A DNA stretch of 64,000 nt from Hyposmocoma kahamanoa (Eukaryota; Arthropoda; Insecta; Lepidoptera; Cosmopterigidae), in NCBI RefSeq assembly GCF_003589595.1, contig NW_020654289.1, forward strand, positions 6,265,692 to 6,329,691. Reading direction: 5' to 3'. Positions within the stretch are counted from its first letter, which is position 1. Every line of letters starts with the position of its first letter. Shown one piece after another: positions 1 through 12,600 of this stretch. Made by a program: the position numbers and the translations under genes. The notes under the pieces are model-generated. The model was not told where the DNA came from. It ran no database searches and saw nothing but the letters and a program-made list of their open reading frames with translations.

Positions 1-183
1 CTTTTGTTTTTAAATATATTTGGCAAATAGGAAATTGTTTGTAATAATCTAAAAACTGTACATACATTTTAATTATCTTTCACGGGAAACGATTAATTCG
101 TTTTTCATCGATTCTGAGAAAATACACTTTTTGAGTTAATACACTATTCTATTAATAGTGCAATATAACATTATAAATCTGAT

Positions 184-312
184 AGGAAATGAAACTATTT
201 TGCCGGATTTAAATCTGGTTCCATGGTCTTGTAAAGGGCCCGAAACGTCGGTTTGTTTGAAAAAACAAATATACGCGATTTAAATCCGGAAAAATAGTAT
301 CATTTCCTATGT
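184..312. repeat. Foldback inverted-repeat element (GGAAATGAAACTATTTT family)
   Basis: The two ends are inverted copies of each other: the left arm begins ggaaatgaaactatttt and continues to the motif ccggatttaaatc; the right arm reads gatttaaatccgg and ends atcatttcc. The middle carries a recurring core, cgaaacgt followed by ggtttgtttgaaaaaac. Related or partial copies occur near 16093-16640, 17327-17405, 20380-20480, 20775-20850, 42305-42425, 60935-61025 and 63235-63330. This is the most compact copy. No target duplication was recognised and no protein is encoded. Confidence 0.7.
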
Positions 313-518
313 GTAACAATCGCGAAAACCTAAGAACTCGATTATAAATCTGATATTCAATTATAATTATACACAACATTTACATTATGACAATATATAA
401 TATAAAAGGAAAGACGTTAAACAATATAAGGACGCTATTTTTTGCTTATTCTAGTGTGCAGTGTTGTTTTGAAGCACTTAAAAAATGTCATGCTGGGAAC
501 ATAATATGATATTATATG

Positions 519-800
519 AGTTCGTGGAATTACATCTATTTGCCTAAGTTTTATTGAAATCGGTTACTGGAAAGTGTGCGAAACCGGATTCGTCCCCTAG
601 TTTGCCACCCTTAGACATGGAACATTTTCTTCAAATTTAAATGGGATGACAACTGAGGTAGCGTACTCTTTCCAACAAAAATAAGTATCATAGAAGTCGG
701 TTCACAAATGCCAGAGTTATCGCGTAACATAAATACAAACAAAAAAAAACATGCAGTCGAATGGAGAATCTCCTCTTTTTATTCGGTCGGTTAAAAAAGA
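519..800 (+). repeat. Dispersed 'aaccgacttc' repeat, copy 1
   Basis: It shares ordered blocks with other copies: a block on 'gtggaattacatctatttgcc', then 'ttattgaaatcggtta', then 'agtttgccaccctta', then 'ctctttccaacaaaa', ending in 'gtcggttaaa'. Similar copies lie at about 19523-19830, 32036-32290, 35060-35230, 36200-36610, 53023-53560, 56620-56790, 59025-59250 and 63335-63555. It has no coding capacity. The family is a common lepidopteran dispersed repeat that I cannot name with certainty. Confidence 0.6.
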
Positions 801-2021
801 TTATATTTTCAATATTCTGGTTTAGTTGCGTGACCAACATTTATTTTCTCTTTTCAGGTTCTGAGTGAATACGGTAACAAGTTGATGGGTGGTGGAGTAG
901 ACACGATCTAAGTCCAGGTCATCGCTAAGTTCATTTGCGTAAAACTAGGACATCTTCATGCGAAACAAGTTCCATGACAATTGTTATATTTCCTAAGTTT
1001 ATTGAGAAAACATTGGATTAATAATTTAATATACCAAAGTATAAGTTACTAGATCTCTAGATATTGTCGCTCAAAAAAGAAATATATTTTGTTCGAGCAT
1101 TTTTTATCTGTTACATATTTCGTTCCCAGATTACGTAATGATATTTAGATCATTTAGATTTTGATAAGTTTGTATATAAATATTTGTTCATTTTATTTGA
1201 CGAACAATTTTATTTTTATTTATTTTAGAGATCATATTTTCACTAGTCTGTATATTGAAAAGTCCCTGTTTAAGGGGTTTTTGTTTCCTGTTTTTTTAAT
1301 TCAGAAGTCTAGCATAATATGTCACAATCTACCATAATAAAGAATAATAAAATTAGTGTGTGAGATCTGCTGTGATTTCTACTAACCTTATTCTAAGCTG
1401 TAAAAATACTAACCTGATTTAATACATAGAATTAAATACTCTGTGGTATTTTGTGAGTAGCTGGTTTCATATTGACCATTTTTTTTCTGGCTTACTGGAA
1501 AATTATAAAGTATTTATAATAGAGGAGGTAAGAAAACGTATGTAGCTCCGATTGGTTTGTATTTCAATTCAGCAAATGTTTTTGAACTTGCTTTTTTACT
1601 TTCACTATAGTTTTTATTATAATTATTTGTTACGAAAGTTTGAGGGTAATACGTAATATTGAAAAGTATCTTAACTGATGGGACGCTTTCTAAGTACTTT
1701 ACAAATATTTTGTTAAAGTGTTGTTACACATTTTACTAATTAATTATAAGTTTGTTATGTATATATGTAATATTTCAATGCAGCTAACGGAAATGTCGGG
1801 AATAAATTTGTTTAAAAAAATCAAAGCATTTAACATAATGTAGAAAGTAAAAGAATATATTTTGCACTGTTTCAACCCACACATAGGTATTAGTAATTAA
1901 ACATTATAGTAAAAGAATAAATATATAAAGACCAAAAAATATATATGTTATTTGCCCTACGACTACTATAAGGATCTGATTTGTAAAGAATATAATAAAT
2001 TGTAAAATAAGATTAAGAATT

Positions 2022-2027
2022 TTTATT
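2022..2027 (-). terminator. Candidate polyadenylation signal of gene A
   Basis: This is AATAAA on the minus strand, 266 nt past the gene A stop. It is the first perfect hexamer I see downstream of that stop. In AT-rich DNA this match is weak evidence on its own. Confidence 0.35.
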
Positions 2028-2292
2028 TCAAATATTTTAATAAAACATTGATATGCCGTGTACCTTCTGAAATTCAATTTGGAACTTATGGTATGAATAA
2101 AAAAATATGTTTTTAACTTTTACAAATTCAAAGAATATCATTAATGAACATAATTAAAATAATCATATAAGAACAATTCGGATTATCCGGGCGATTTGAT
2201 AGACTAAGTGAATCTTTTGTCAAATAGGACAGTAAACAAGATCATCTCAAAAGATGGTCTTGGATTGAAAACCGAGTTATTACATGAACTTA

Positions 2293-5200
2293 CTATTCTG
2301 GGACCTCGTCTTCGTCGTCTTCATCGAAATTCGTAACACTATGGAATGGTGTCTTAGGCACGGTCGATTTTTCAAGTGCAATAATTTCTGAACCGTTAAA
2401 TTCATCTACATGAAAGTATTGTTGTGAAAGTTCTGGGTTTATTTCAATATGTGATTTTGCATCAATAGATGTTGTTGACTCTCGAGTCCGCAAACGATCC
2501 TTTTCGAACATGTGATTCGCGTTTTTCTGTACACTTTCAACCCCATCTACATGTTCGTGAACATTACGTGCAACATTATCAAATGTGGCATTGTGGCCGC
2601 TTTGACTATGGCTTTCAAGCATAATGTCTTCTATGTCTTCCTTGATTTCAAGCAAACTACTAATATATTCATCTCTATCACTCACTTTAGCTTGTTCACC
2701 TGCAGCAATAGTATCAATTTCATTTTTACCTTGGCTTGCACTACCAGTTTTAAAGTTTCGATCTGAAAATACCATGCCTTCTCTTCCAAAATCATTTAGT
2801 GACTTTTTATCATGTTCTAAAATAATACAGACATTTTCACCACTATTACTGTCAGTCTCTTCACTTATAATATCATGGCCGATATAATCGTTATCGTCTT
2901 CAACCATATCATCGTATGCGTCTTCGTTTTCAACGCCGTTTTTGTCTTCGCTTTGGTCACTTTCAGTAATGCTATCACTCGATATTGTGACATCATCATC
3001 TTCCACGGTGTGTGTGTGATAATCTTCCATTTCGGTTTCAATTTCGGGTTTAAATTTAGCCATTCCTTTTAAATCAATGTCTTCTTCGATTGAAACTTCC
3101 GAATCTTCAGCACAGCTACCATTGTCTTCAATAAATTCTGTCGATTTGCAAGGATCCATTTTCTCAGAGTCAAGAAGAGTATAATCAACGTTAGAGTGCT
3201 CTTTCTCTGGAAAGTCGATCTCGTTTTCTTCTTGCAAAGTATCGTGTACACAATATGGCTTATTACTAGATACTACTAGGGAACCAGCGAGAGATGTTGA
3301 TGATACTGTTGCAAGGTGGGCTGAAATTTTGAAAGCCTTAGCAGTAAAATAAGAAACTGAAGATGCTTATAAACAATAGACAATAACATTGAGAGAGCTA
3401 CCCTTATAGTAAGACAATAATTACCCGGCTTGTAAGCGCTCTGAGACACAAATATATCTTCAGTCTTCTGCAATTCAAAGAAAGCAGCATTAGGATATAT
3501 TATTTTTTCTAATACAATCATATATTTAGTTACACATTAAAGGAACGGTGTGTACCTCAGTTACGTTTGAATTAATATCAGTCAATGATCCAGTATAAGT
3601 CGACCTACTACAGAGATCCTGTAAAAATGCAGTCAAGTTTTAGTAACATAATATCTATGGACAAAAGCTTCCACTCATGTACTTTTTTAAAGTAAAGGAC
3701 TTGCGCTTGATCACTACCTAGCATCAGAACAAACTCTTCCAGAAGATGACTGTTCATTTGTACCTATATATTTCCGCAATATTTTTCGAACGATACGTCT
3801 GAAAAATATTGTGGAAAACGCTGTGTCTTCCGGTACTTTGTTTAAGGGGCAATTTCGAAAGTATTGATAACGTTCCAATTTCAATTGTTAGTGGCAAGTA
3901 AAATTATGCAACGTATGTTAAATGTGATTTGTCGACAATATTTCAAAACATACATTATTACAATAACACCTTGTCATTAACTTACATCGTCAGAACCAAA
4001 ACGCAAGGATTTTGTAGGTTTTCCTCCAGCGATATCGTCCGGTAAAACACTGTCAGTCCTTCTGTTCATGTCTCTGCGACGTCTCACGCCATAAGCTCTA
4101 TAGGCCGCCTAAAATTAAAACACAATTTATTGTCATCTTGTTTATCTACATCAGCCCGCATTACGCAGTGGGTCATTGCATTTACAACCTAATTTCAATA
4201 CATCATGTATGTTGTACACCTTATCCTTAATAGTCTTTTATAGCGTACAGCTGCCACCACCAGAGAATCTTTCATGTCATCATCATTATTTCAAACGAAA
4301 ATCGTCCACTGCTGGACATAGGTCTCCCTCAACGGTTGTGCGCTGCTTGCATTGAGCGGATTCCTGCACCCTTCACCAGGTCATCGGTTTACCTTGAGAA
4401 TGGTCTGCCTGCGCTGACGTCTTCCGGTACACGGCCGCCATTCGAGAACTCTTTGTCTCTGTCACTTAAGTTTTACAATTTTTTGGGGTGAGTCGGTTAC
4501 ATTGGTTTGGTATGACGAGGACTATATGCTGACCACGTTAAACCATTTGGTTTAAAGTCATTGATATAGAAATACTAGCAAACTCGGCATACTTGCGAAA
4601 ACGTGTAAATTACCCAACCCGCAATGAGCTAGCATCGTAGATAATAGCCGTTTCCTTAGAATAAACCCGTTCGCAGCAGTGGGGTCTAATAATTCCAGAA
4701 ACTTACGGGCGTGGGCATAATTACTCTCGAAAATTCCCTGCGAAAAACCCACCTGTATACTTCCAGCAGCTTTCTCATACTCTTGTTCAGTAGGTTTCGT
4801 TGTCCTATAAAGTTTGACTGTATGTCTCGCTGCGCGTGTCGAGTCCGAGATCTCGCTCTCCGATGACGTTGACTAAAAATGGATTGTATTAATAATAAAC
4901 TTCATACCATAAGTTTTTGGGATGATAGTAAGTTTTTTATTTAGTAATCATGCAAGATTCTGTATTTATATAGTACGTAACTAAGGTTGATTTTTGTAGC
5001 TTCTTAAAAATTACTGAGTAGTGCTTGCACTAGGTAAATAAAAAAAAACAAGGCCACTGACCTCAAAAATAGTCGTAGTAGCAGCCTGGTGTCTTTTGAA
5101 CGCTGTCTGGATTGCTTCCTGGACGCTTTCTATTTGGTCTTCAGAAATGTCCGTTTTGGCGAGTAATTCTTTGATTATATTGGTTTCTGATACTATATAT

Positions 5201-6372
5201 AATAGGATAAAGAATGAATCAAAAGGCAACAGCTACGCAATCTGCCACTCTGCCGCGTCATGGTCCATGTAATAAAAACCTTTAGAATTTAGGAATTACG
5301 GATAGCCCTCTGTAGTGCGTGAGTGGACGAAAGCGAAATGCCATGGAGTGTCACACGCTCTCCGAAGTTTTCAGCAGACCCAATGGGCCGCTGACATTCG
5401 AAAGAGCTCGGTGAGCATGAAAGTATGAATTAGTTAATTTAATCTTAACCTATTATTATTATTACTATTAACCTTTCATTGCACGCCAATTATGGCGGGG
5501 CCCAAAAAGAATGATTTTGTAAAGATATTGGTAGGAAACCTAGAAGATAAGTCTACAAACCTGTTCGGGCTAGTTGCAGCGTAATACCTATACTAGAATT
5601 TTAAGGCTATTACTACAAGGATGTTACTGTGACACAAAGGACAAAAAAATCAAAAAGGACAAATGTAAGTAAATATACCATGTTCCTTCGCAAAATAAAG
5701 TTTAATGACTTCTTTTACGACTTGAACATCTTCCTCGCACAATCCGATATTCCTCAAATCTCCTTCTAGGCCCAAGTGACAAAGGTTCTCACAAACATTG
5801 TCGCAGACCCTTGAAGCCACTTTAAGGTTTTCTCTGGTTATCAGTAATGCTGATAGATAGTTTGCTATAAATTCGCAGAGGTTCGTCGGTTGGGCACGCA
5901 GTACCTTATAAAATAGAAAATGAAGTCTGCAACTTGTCTCACAAAAACGGCTACATCTTTCCTTTTCTGCGGAAGGACAACCCTCAAAGAATCAGTTCAG
6001 GAATCCTTTTCTGCGGAAGGACAACCCTCAAAGAATCAGTTCAGGAACTCTTATAGCCGGTGGAGAGCATTTTTCTTATTCTAACCACTAAACCTTTATA
6101 TAGCATATAGGCTACGGGACAACGGCGATTGATCGTATGTGTATCCAACACGTAGCATGTGAAACAGAGTTTGACATGGGTTCATCATGCTTGAGAAATT
6201 TCAATAGAATTTAGAAATGTACCTATCAATAAAAAAAAACTATTTTCAAATGATACAGTAAGTAAGAACACAAACTTACCTCTCTAGAAATATCATACAT
6301 CAATTCGCTAAGGCCATTTGGCAGTGCCAATTTACAACCCTCCTGTATTTGAAGTTGTAATAAATCATCCAT
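2293..6372 (-). CDS. RIIa-domain and IQ-motif protein (sperm protein 17-like), gene A
   Basis: Model joined from eight exons on the minus strand, all with GT-AG borders and matching phases: 6372-6280, 5904-5679, 5192-5062, 4872-4753, 4108-3986, 3618-3556, 3467-3425 and 3230-2293, giving 578 residues. Residues about 17-58 (LPNGLSELMYDISREVLR and the following QPTNLCEFIANYLSALL) match the RIIa dimerisation/docking fold that binds AKAP-type helices. An IQ motif, IQAAYRAYGVRRR, begins at I189 and spans the exon 4/5 junction; an IQ-like AIQTAFKRH lies in exon 3. RIIa plus IQ is the layout of SPA17/CABYR-like proteins of sperm flagella and cilia, so a flagellar scaffold role is inferred. The last exon encodes about 312 residues, mostly acidic and low-complexity (runs of D/E, S, N), probably disordered. 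Exon 7 is only 43 nt. The ATG at 6372 directly precedes MDDLLQLQ and fits the paralogue's start. Exon borders of the 43- and 63-nt exons are less certain. Confidence 0.85.
4270..4450. repeat. Lepidopteran non-LTR/SINE fragment ('gtccactgctggacatagg' type)
   Basis: It lies in intron 4 of gene A. It carries the phrase cgtccactgctggacatagg followed by a conserved block ending in 'ggccgccattcgagaac'. The wording recurs in many lepidopteran genomes as the 3' part of a retroposon. Related wording occurs at about 16870 (cactgttggacacgggtc) and 23805 (ctatgtccagcact). The fragment is non-coding here. Confidence 0.5.
5961..6048 (+). repeat. 44-bp direct tandem duplication in intron 1 of gene A
   Basis: The unit beginning ccttttctgcggaaggacaa occurs twice back to back, at 5961-6004 and from 6005, with essentially no differences over about 43 bases. 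Near identity points to a recent duplication or an assembly artefact. It lies between exons 1 and 2 and does not touch splice sites. Confidence 0.85.
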
Positions 6373-6671
6373 TGCTTATTTTTTCACGACTTTATTACTT
6401 AAACCAAAACAGCCTTGACAGTAACGTGTTGAATTATACGAGATTTATTATAAATCTAGAAAGCTACGATCAAAGATGAAATACAAATAAAGACAAACCA
6501 AATGTACGAATGACAAATAATAAACAATGTAGGACAATGTAGGTCTCACATAAAAAAATTTTAGTAGACAACGTGTTCATAATTTAAATCCAACTGTATT
6601 TTAATCAAACCACGACATTAAATTCAGTACAACGCTCAGCAGAACTAAGGATGTGAGCTAGCATCTAATGA
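6373..6671 (-). promoter_or_regulatory. Short intergenic spacer between the two RIIa/IQ genes
   Basis: Only 299 bp separate the stop codon of gene B (6672-6674) from the start codon of gene A (6370-6372). The spacer must hold the 3' end of B and the promoter and 5' UTR of A, unless A has a distant upstream non-coding exon or the two are co-transcribed. A minus-strand AATAAA at 6444-6449, about 223 nt past the B stop, is a candidate polyadenylation site. I see no clear TATA box. Confidence 0.5.
6444..6449 (-). terminator. Candidate polyadenylation signal of gene B
   Basis: This is AATAAA on the minus strand, about 223 nt beyond the gene B stop codon and before the start of gene A. The position is reasonable, but the hexamer is short and the region is AT-rich. 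Confidence 0.35.
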
Positions 6672-9600
6672 TTATTGCACACTTTCTTCAACTTCGTTAT
6701 CTTCGGTATCAACGTATTCAGTATTTTCCACGTCACTGGTAAAGGCAGTGTCAGCGTCTCCTTCGGTCTCAACTGACTTTGCTACGCTTACTGCGTCATC
6801 TGCATATCAAAAAGTTTTGTAAATATATATCACATCATATTTTGCAGGTAACAGGTTTTCTTAAAGAGAATCAGTCATTACACATGTAATTATTTATTAA
6901 AAAGCTGAATTCTAATGCACAAGAAACACGTGCTGGTAACTTTAGTTCACCGGGGTGAGTGGCGAGTCTTAACGGGATCCCGGTTACGGTCACCGGTGGG
7001 TGAGGGTGCATACACAGGTTTTTAGTGGGTAGGCCTCCGAGGAGAGTCCCACATATCCCCGCCATCTCATCGCCCGTGGCGGGGTACGCGTAACGCATTT
7101 TCCTGTGTATAAAAAAAAACCTTACTTGTATTTAAAGTATGAGAAAAGAAACATTTTTAAAACACTTGAATACTTAGAAAAAATTTCTTCGATCCGGGTG
7201 GATTCGAACCAACGTCATTCTATGCCAACTAAGCCACGGAACGAATTAGCGAACCTCACGAATTTTTCTGTGCTAGTTGCAGATGTTTGATTTTAGTTTT
7301 CAACAACTTTTTTGTAGCGCCATCTGTGAGAAATCTATTTCTTCAACCAGCCAGTTACTTTTACAGCTACCAGCAGCAGCTAGAGATGCCGCTTTAATAA
7401 TTGTAATTTTTAAGTTATTGAATGTCACGATGCTTGGCCACGATGTTTGGCCACCATGATATTCAATTATTTTTGTGAAATTACTACGCTAGTTTGTTAT
7501 AATTATTAATACAAAGATCGAACGCTTAGAAAAAAACTCCTTCGATCCGGCTAGATTTGAACCAACGTCTTCCAGTAAACCGTGACAGACGCTATGTCAA
7601 CTAAGCCAATTTTTCTATGTGCTTGTTGCATTGTATCATCGAGTATATAACCAGAAATAAGAGACGAAATGTCATTTAATTTGTTTGAAAACTATTCTGT
7701 CATATCATTACCGTGACAACTGCGCTCTGATTGGCTAGCCCGAGTGCGAAACAATTGACGGGTGTCGTCAACTGTTTCACTTCAAATCGACCAGTTAACT
7801 AGAGCTTTGCTAACATGGACGAAAATTGCAAAATTACATATTTAATATTTAATTACCGATGAAATGTGATTCCGTTTGTTTTGAACTTAGATGTTTTGCT
7901 GTTTTTCCCACACCACCGTATGGAACAGCCCACATTGGTAGAGATATTATCTTTATCATAATAAATACAGAATATTTTTTGGAATATATGGAGACGTATA
8001 CACAGGTCAGTTGTTGGCGCTGTCTATATTTCAGTGCAAACGAGAGTTGATATTTATAAGCGCTGTATCGCTAATGTGTTACCAGGAATATATGGCGCTT
8101 ATTTCGTCTCTATTTCTGGTTATATACTCGATGCATTGTATTAATAATTATAACAGATAAGTGTAGTAATTTCACAGAAATAATTGACTATCATTGTGGT
8201 CATATATATATAAAAAATAAATACCGTAACATTCAATAACTTAAAAAAGGAACATTTTTGTTAAAAATAATTGAAGACTGACCTGCTTCAATCTCTTCAG
8301 GTACTTCTTTAGCTGTGTCATACGTGGATTCCGAGGTTGCTTTGTAATACTACGGAGTTAAAAAATAAAATTCAGTATTATTACCAGTTCAAATGAATGA
8401 TTCAATGGTAACGAGTCATCGAATTGAGTTTACGGACACCATACACCAAAACAACAATGTTTCACATTTATATAACCTACATTTATGAGTACACAAATGG
8501 AAATACATTGGTAACATAAGCAAATTTTGACATCACATTGGCAACGACAGCTGCACATACAGGAGATATGAAATCAAGCTGAAATGTTCATATCCCATTT
8601 GCAACAGGTATCTATCTAATATCTCCGTGAAAGCGTTATGTTGGTTCAAAACACAAACACATTTGTGTCCAGCACTGGGCTGTGGTCAGAGCTGCGGCCA
8701 CTACGTGTGCGGAAAATGTTACATCCATTAACTCAGTTGTTATATTATCAAATGCATGAGCTGGACCTACTACTGGATCTACGATTCTTAACATAGGTTT
8801 CATCAAAATGATGCCATCCCGTACGGTCCCACGGACTGTTAGTGAACGGTGTGTTAAACAAAATTTTCAACTTCAGAATTGTCTGACTAGTGAATATTAG
8901 TACAAGTGCTTATTTGTCGAGAATAATCAATAAACTGCAGTGTTTGAATATTATTTTTAAATGAAATAAAATTATTTACCTCTTGTTCTGCTTCCACAGA
9001 ATCGGAATCTGAAATTTGATCACACAAGGAGTCTTAACATTAAATCGAATCTTATAATGACGATAATAATAGTATCAACAATATTAATAAACAGCCGTGT
9101 TGCCACTACAGCCCATACTACTTCATCGTTTATTTTTTTAGTAGCAGTAGAGCTCCTTGTGAAACAGTTCATCCAGGATAGTACTGCCACTTTACCTGTT
9201 TCTGCCGCCAAGCAGTAATGTTAGCATTCCTGTGTTCCGGTTTTGAAGGGTAAGGGTGCTGGTGAAATTACAGGTACATTGGACTTGTCAAATTACGTCT
9301 CAGTGTGACGAGCGCAGTGGCAGTGCACCTCAGGTCTTTGCGATTTAAAGCTCTGGATGCCAGTGCGTGTAGCTTACCATCAGGCGATGAACTAGTTCGT
9401 CCCATCACTTAATATTATATAAAAAAACGTTCTTCACCCATTAAGAAAATTACCCCATAATAATAATTCAAAATCAATCTTTTGGGCCCTGGGAGAGGCG
9501 ATAATCTAAAATAGATATACAATAATAATTTATTTTCATATATTTATAATCTATATATAATATTTGCTAGCAAATCTTACTAAAACTAGTGTTAACATTA

Positions 9601-12600
9601 TTTATTTATCTTGATTGGGGGAAGTCAATGTATCCAGATAATGTCAGGGCAAATGGCTGGGAGGCAAGAAATGTTGATACCACGCAGCATAAAAATGCTA
9701 ATGAATGTAAAATATCAAGTTGTCTTACAATCTTTAGCTCCAGGGAATTCAATAACCGTCGCCGGCACCATTCGGCTCTGACCTCTCTCCTGTCTCGCCA
9801 TCCAGCTATCGTCGTTTAAGGACTCCTTGCGATCAAAAGAAGAGCTGATATCTGGAGTATGGGCGATGGTCTTCTGAGGATCATATTTGAGCCCCAAATC
9901 ATCCTTTATAACTTCTCCGAACAAATTGTCGACGTCATCTTCATGTACTTGCTCTTTTATGTCCTGGAAATTAATATTANNNNNNNNNNNNNNNNNNNNN
10001 NNNNNNNNNNNNNNNNNNNNNNNNNNNNNNNNNNNNNNNNNNNNNNNNNNNNNNNNNNNNNNNNNNNNNNNNNNNNNNNNNNNNNNNNNNNNNNNNNNNN
10101 NNNNNNNNNNNNNNNNNNNNNNNNNNNNNNNNNNNNNNNNNNNNNNNNNNNNNNNNNNNNNNNNNNNNNNNNNNNNNNNNNNNNNNNNNNNNNNNNNNNN
10201 NNNNNNNNNNNNNNNNNNNNNNNNNNNNNNNNNNNNNNNNNNNNNNNNNNNNNNNNNNNNNNNNNNNNNNNNNNNNNNNNNNNNNNNNNNNNNNNNNNNN
10301 NNNNNNNNNNNNNNNNNNNNNNNNNNNNNNNNNNNNNNNNNNNNNNNNNNNNNNNNNNNNNNNNNNNNNNNNNNNNNNNTATTATAGCGTAAGAGCTGAA
10401 ACAGTTCTTTTACCTCATTCTTATCATCATCAGAAATTCATAAATATTGAGCCTGGATTTCTTCTATCTTTTCCTAGGAAACTCGTTGCGTTGTGGCTTT
10501 GAGGTTCACCTTATTCTTAACCGTCACTAATTGTACCAATTCCTACGCATATTGTACACCACGTAGGCATCACTAAGAGAGCAGGATCACTATGTATTCT
10601 GCCCTGTGACAACCGCGAATTAAGAAAAAACGTATGTCCACTAACTTCGAGTTATCTAGTAAATAGCTCGTAGACAATAGCACGCACTGTTAGTACAATA
10701 ATGTAGTAACTCAAAAAGTGGACTTTCTCAGAATCGATGATAAATGAATTACTCACTTCCCGCAAGAAATCATTAAAATTTATGTATATGTTATAGTTTA
10801 TTATAGACACTTAAGCAATATCTCAAATATATTTAAAAATAAAATGGAAAAAATATTTTTGAATAAGGATATTTTGGCCAGAACTAGCTGATCCAAAGTG
10901 TATCTCATTTTGAGTTAAGTAGATCTTATCCCTATTAGTAGATCTTTTGATTGTTTCTTACAATATTCAACTGACGGTTTTTTTGACGTGTAGAGAATCA
11001 AATTTCACGTCAGTAATGATATATATGATATTAAATATCACATATTTTGAGTTACAACACTATTGTAATAGCAGTGCGAGTAGGGTGATGTGTGGTGGAA
11101 ATTTCCCACTATAAGAATGTTCCAGTGGCTAATTCATATTGCATTGCACAAAAAGTATGGAAGAAATCTCACAATAACATGTCCCAACTCTATTTCTCTG
11201 GAACCAGCAATGTCCAGTGGCGCTCCCAAGAGTTCTACTTTTGGAGATTGCTTTTTCTTCTTCTCCTCGAGTTTCAGATGTCTTATCATGTTCTTGCGGA
11301 TATAGTAACCTCGGTACGCAGCCTGGAATATACGATATCAGTCGAGCTTTGACTCAAGTTATGGCAATGAAGCCATTCTTAAAAGGCATGAGTTCACAAG
11401 AATCCAGCGCTGCAAGCACAACTTTGTACTTAAATTGTTTATGGTTAAATTTCAACAATATATTAAACTAGAATATAATTTAAGGCACTACTCAGTCCAT
11501 GTATACTTTATGACAGCCATGTGTACCATCCGCGCACTAACTACTACTATCTTATTTAATTATTCAAACGTGCATTTAGAATGTGCTCGCTCGATCACTT
11601 TCAACGCCGGAATATATTACAGTCAACTCTTCTATAACGCGGTTCTCTTGCAAGATTTCCATATAACGTGGTTTTTGCATAATAGAAACCGTTACAGCGC
11701 GAAACGAATATTCTGATTTGTATTAATTCCGAGTCTCTAATAGCGCGGTTCCCATAAACGCGAGCAGTGGTTTCTGTATAACGTGAGATTGATTGATTGA
11801 TTGATTTTATTTGCGTAAAATATGTTTTACAGAAGGTGGTATATTGTAACAGTTTCATATTTTACCAAAACTGGCATGCAAATTTTATTGAATTACATTT
11901 TTTTTTTAATTTTATAAATCTGAAGCTAATTCTAACAATGTAACTAGAGTTATTAATTATACATGTAATAAGTAATTGTAAGTTATTGTCATGTCATACA
12001 GAAGTAAAAAGAATATAATAAATTCATGTCATTGTAGGTCAAATCAATTATATAGTCAAATTTGAAGAGCTTTATATGAAAAGAAGTTTGTAATGGAGTA
12101 CAAATTTTTATCTATTAGACATGACATCAGCTTACGTTTAAATAAATAATTATTATTTATATCTTTTATATTAGAGGGTAAAGTATTACACAACAGGGGC
12201 GCAAAAGTAGTCACCCTTCGGAAGGTGCTACAATTTTTGCAAATGACGGCAAATGTCAGTACTGCTTTGACATTTCTGAAGTAAACAAATACAAAATACA
12301 CGCCAATGAGACGTGAATAGCTATACTGCTCAAGAACGCGGGATAATTGTGGAGGGGTCATCGGGCCTTATTTTTTCGAAAACGCCGCGGACCAAACGAC
12401 TACTGTGAACGGCGAGCGCTACAGAGCCATGCTCAACGATTTTCCCCTACTTCAACTGGACGAATTGGGACTGGAGAACATGTGGTTCCAACAGGATGAA
12501 GCGACGACGCATACTGCACGAGTGCACGACTCACGACCGAAATCTGAGGGCTGCACTTCCGGGTCGCCTAATCTCTCGTTCTGGTGATTTTTCTGGCGGG

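Larger units (their letters stand above)
1..2292. other. Intergenic region downstream of the RIIa/IQ gene A
   Basis: No supportable exon is seen. The stretch is very AT-rich. It holds a foldback element (about 184-312), one copy of the dispersed 'aaccgacttc' repeat (about 519-800), and near its left edge (about 61-170) a sequence that recurs inverted at about 10690-10800. A minus-strand AATAAA at 2022-2027 (plus strand tttatt), 266 nt beyond the stop codon at 2293, is a plausible polyadenylation signal for gene A. Confidence 0.6.

Noticed and set aside
3069..3251. Alternative frame over the start of the last exon of gene A
   Set aside because: The exon 7 end phase (one extra base) selects the long acidic frame, which stays open for 938 nt.
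7190..7260. Possible tRNA gene with a B-box
   Set aside because: Only a D-arm-like and T-arm-like core is present; there is no pairing acceptor stem or proper anticodon arm, and the same core recurs inside inverted-repeat elements.
11601..11858. 85-codon minus-strand frame
   Set aside because: It runs through the GCGG tandem repeat and a LINE tail.
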